64,000 bases of DNA from Desulfovibrio sp. (GTDB lineage: Bacteria > Desulfobacterota > Desulfovibrionia > Desulfovibrionales > Desulfovibrionaceae): NCBI GenBank assembly GCA_017396005.1, contig JAFQNG010000077.1:54265-118264 (forward strand), in the 5' to 3' direction. Of this stretch, positions 62,263 to 64,000 are shown one piece after another; within the stretch, counting starts at the first letter, position 1; each line of letters opens with the position of its first letter. Both the position numbers and the translations under genes were made by a program. The notes under the pieces were generated by a model. The model made no database searches and was not told the origin of the DNA. It worked only from the letters and a program-made list of their open reading frames with translations.

Positions 62263-63345
62263 CTATGACAGTTTTTTCCGCGCCGTACCTTCCGTATAGA
62301 AAGGCAGCTCTGTGCGGCTGGCAGCCAGCTCGGCACGGGCCGCACGCACCACAAAATCAGTCTTGTCTGCATGGGCGGCGTCCACCCAGGCAAAAGCGAT
62401 GACACAGCCCAGTGAGGGCGCAAAGGAGCCGCTGGTCACTGCGCCCACAGCCTCGCCGCCGGGCAGAGCCAGAATATCACCGTTACGTGCGGCACGGCGG
62501 CCTTCAATACGCAGAGGCAGGAGCACCTGGCGCACGGTCTGCGCACCGGCCTTGCCCACATAGTCTGCCGTGCTGGTCAGCATGCGGCCCATGCCGGCCT
62601 CGGCCGGGCTGTGCTTTTCATCCAGCTCATGGCCGTAAAGGGGCAGGCCTGCTTCCAGGCGCAGGGTGTCGCGTGCGCCCAGGCCCACAGGTTTGACCCG
62701 TGCATCGGTCAGCAGAAGCTTCCAGAAGGCTTCGGCCTTGGCAGCTGGCAGGTAGAGTTCAAAGCCCAGCTCGCCCGTATAGCCGGTACGGCTGACCAGC
62801 AGCGGCGCGCCGTCCCAGTTTGTCTGCCGAAAGGCAAAATAGGCAAGGTCATGAAAATTCTGGCCCAAGGCCTTTTCCAGCACGTCCACAGCGTCGGGCC
62901 CCTGCAGGTCCAGTTTGGCCGTTTCTGCCGAGATGTCGCTCATCTGCACAGCTTCGGGCAGGCGTTCACGCAGGGTGGCGTAATCGCTGGCGGCACAGGC
63001 GGCATTGACTACCACCATGAAATCGTCAGGCCCGAAACGGTAGATGATGCAGTCATCCAGCACACCGCCCTGGGCATTGAGCAGAAAGCCGTAGCGGCAT
63101 TTGCCGGGCGCCAGGGTGGCAAGGTTATGGCTTACTGCGGCGGCCAGGGCCACATCAGCGCCTGCCCCCTGTATGCGAAATTCACCCATATGGCAGATGT
63201 CGAACAGGCCGGCATGCTGACGTGTGTGCTGATGCTCTGCCAGGATACCTTCATATTGTATGGGCATGAGCCAGCCTGCAAAGGGTGCCATCTTGGCCCC
63301 CTGCGCTTCATGCCAGGCGGTGAGCGGGGTACGCAGTTCCGACAT
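62263..63345 (-). CDS. gcvT: glycine cleavage system T protein (aminomethyltransferase)
   Basis: A 360-residue folate-dependent enzyme. MSELRTPLTAWHEAQGAKMA and FAGWLMPIQYEGILAEHQHT open it, and the folate-binding DTLRLEAGLPLYGHELDE is intact. AGGAGA precedes the ATG. It is the first gene of gcvT-gcvH-gcvPA-gcvPB. I found no glycine riboswitch in the 188-base upstream region. Confidence 0.97.
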   Translation of the reverse strand: MSELRTPLTAWHEAQGAKMAPFAGWLMPIQYEGILAEHQHTRQHAGLFDICHMGEFRIQGAGADVALAAAVSHNLATLAPGKCRYGFLLNAQGGVLDDCIIYRFGPDDFMVVVNAACAASDYATLRERLPEAVQMSDISAETAKLDLQGPDAVDVLEKALGQNFHDLAYFAFRQTNWDGAPLLVSRTGYTGELGFELYLPAAKAEAFWKLLLTDARVKPVGLGARDTLRLEAGLPLYGHELDEKHSPAEAGMGRMLTSTADYVGKAGAQTVRQVLLPLRIEGRRAARNGDILALPGGEAVGAVTSGSFAPSLGCVIAFAWVDAAHADKTDFVVRAARAELAASRTELPFYTEGTARKKLS

Positions 63346-63468
63346 GGGTTCTCCTTATATATGGCTCGTGCCACTGTTTATTGTTATTCACTCCATGCAT
63401 GGCAACAGATAGCATAGCCCCCCAGGGCAAACAAGACACTGCATCGGCCAGGCCTGAAAAAAAGGTAC

Positions 63469-63503
63469 AAAAAAAGGCAACACCCATGACAGGCGTTCCC
63501 TTT
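63469..63503 (-). terminator. terminator after the 98-residue gene
   Basis: On the minus strand a stem GGGAACGCC / GGTGTTGCC (two G-U pairs) is followed by seven T. It separates the small gene from gcvT. Confidence 0.7.
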
Positions 63504-63533
63504 TTATCAGCGAGGAAAATGCTGCCCGCAGGC

Positions 63534-63830
63534 CTAGACAAGGATATTCAGGCCCATGGGCCGGGGCTGCTGCTCTGAGGAGCCATAACCCCTGAGCTGC
63601 CCGGACCAGTAACTCATCTCCTGCGTATTCATGGCAGAGATGGCCTGATTACTGAACATTTCAGCTGAAGGGCCGCCCGTCTTGAGCTCCGTATGCAATG
63701 TTTTGTTGAAAAAGGATTTCTCAGATGCCGACAAAACATCACTGGCCGCCACTCTGGACGTCTGCGCCATTTTTCCGGTGCCTATGCTGCTCCAGCCAGC
63801 ACTTATCCCATAGGATGATGAAATCTCCAT
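63534..63830 (-). CDS. 98-residue protein of unknown function, FliA-dependent
   Basis: The start ATG (63828-63830) follows GGGAGG by 4 bases; an upstream extension to 63923 crosses the promoter and is rejected. The product begins MEISSSYGISAGWSSIGTG, is Ser, Gln and Gly rich, and has no membrane segment or signal peptide. I do not recognise the family. A FliA-type promoter with an exact TAAAGTTT lies 44 bases upstream, and a terminator follows, so it is a single-gene motility-regulon unit. It could be a substrate of flagellar export or a motor accessory; neither is shown. Confidence 0.7.
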   Translation of the reverse strand: MEISSSYGISAGWSSIGTGKMAQTSRVAASDVLSASEKSFFNKTLHTELKTGGPSAEMFSNQAISAMNTQEMSYWSGQLRGYGSSEQQPRPMGLNILV

Positions 63831-63873
63831 GATGCCTCCCTGAACCCCTGAACCATGCAGACCGGCAGCCAGC

Positions 63874-63900
63874 CTGTCGGCAGCACGTAGAAAAACTTTA
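63874..63900 (-). promoter_or_regulatory. sigma-28 (FliA) promoter of the 98-residue gene
   Basis: Minus strand: TAAAGTTT (63893-63900), 11 bases, GCCGACAG (63874-63881). This is 8 of 8 in the -35 element and 6 of 8 in the -10 element of TAAAGTTT-N11-GCCGATAA. Confidence 0.7.
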
Positions 63901-64000
63901 GACTTAAAAAAGACTTTTTGCAAGATTTTGCTGTCTGGATTTATAAGCCGGTGACGTTTTGACTGCTCTTGTGGTATGACCAGATATATGCTACTACTAC

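Noticed and set aside
63346-63533. Glycine riboswitch upstream of gcvT
   Set aside because: I looked for the conserved glycine-aptamer segments and found none; the region holds a terminator for the preceding gene and a weak promoter only.

Overview
The window looks like chromosomal DNA of a Desulfovibrio-type sulfate reducer (Desulfovibrionaceae). A split-Soret-type dihaem cytochrome c, a polar-flagellar block flhB-flhA-flhF-flhG-fliA-cheY, a two-subunit glycine dehydrogenase and moderately high GC with strong GGAGG ribosome sites all fit. The species cannot be named from the sequence alone. No rRNA, tRNA or CRISPR array was recognised.

Layout. 1-1251: the 5' part of a nucleotidyltransferase-fold gene that runs off the left edge. 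It lies behind a 182-bp segment bounded by a perfect 23-bp inverted repeat and carrying a good leftward promoter, which is a candidate phase-variable ON/OFF switch. 1300-7176: a compact prophage remnant or satellite with tyrosine integrase, lysozyme, holin, Mor-like activator and S24 repressor. Its lysis operon is interrupted by a cargo module (tiny Cys-rich protein, AAA ATPase, truncated DUF4276-like partner) bounded by a 24-bp direct repeat copied from the end of the holin gene. 7257-15597: a PAS-GGDEF cyclase, a Kef-type antiporter and a 1680-residue RTX/VCBS adhesin with a LapA-like N-terminus. 15665-20768: an accessory block with a glycosyltransferase, a CesT-like type III secretion chaperone, two tandem paralogous proteins that look like its secreted substrates, and a methyltransferase-like gene.

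20844-37370 is mostly housekeeping on the minus strand: gatA, gatC, a LppC-like lipoprotein, dnaK, recJ, pyrF, gmk, a remA-like gene, yicC, argJ, fusA, rpsG and rpsL, with the split-Soret cytochrome divergent from dnaK. 37593-45577 is the flagellar export and regulation operon ending in small lineage-specific genes. 45671-49276 holds rdgB and a nonulosonate synthase-like gene overlapping a LIC12162-type transferase. 49280-58862 holds a Sel1 protein, two chemoreceptors, a SprA-like putative metalloprotease, an amino-acid ABC transporter and mnmA. 58941-63345 is the glycine-cleavage operon gcvT-gcvH-gcvPA-gcvPB. The window ends with a 98-residue protein of unknown function.

The flagellar regulator FliA (sigma-28) is encoded here, and three genes in the window carry very good sigma-28 promoters: the first chemoreceptor, the SprA-like protein and the 98-residue protein. 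The last two are therefore candidate unrecognised members of the motility regulon. The most unusual items are the invertible promoter, the chaperone plus twin-substrate cassette, and the cargo insertion in the phage lysis operon. These readings come from inspection only; no database search was run.
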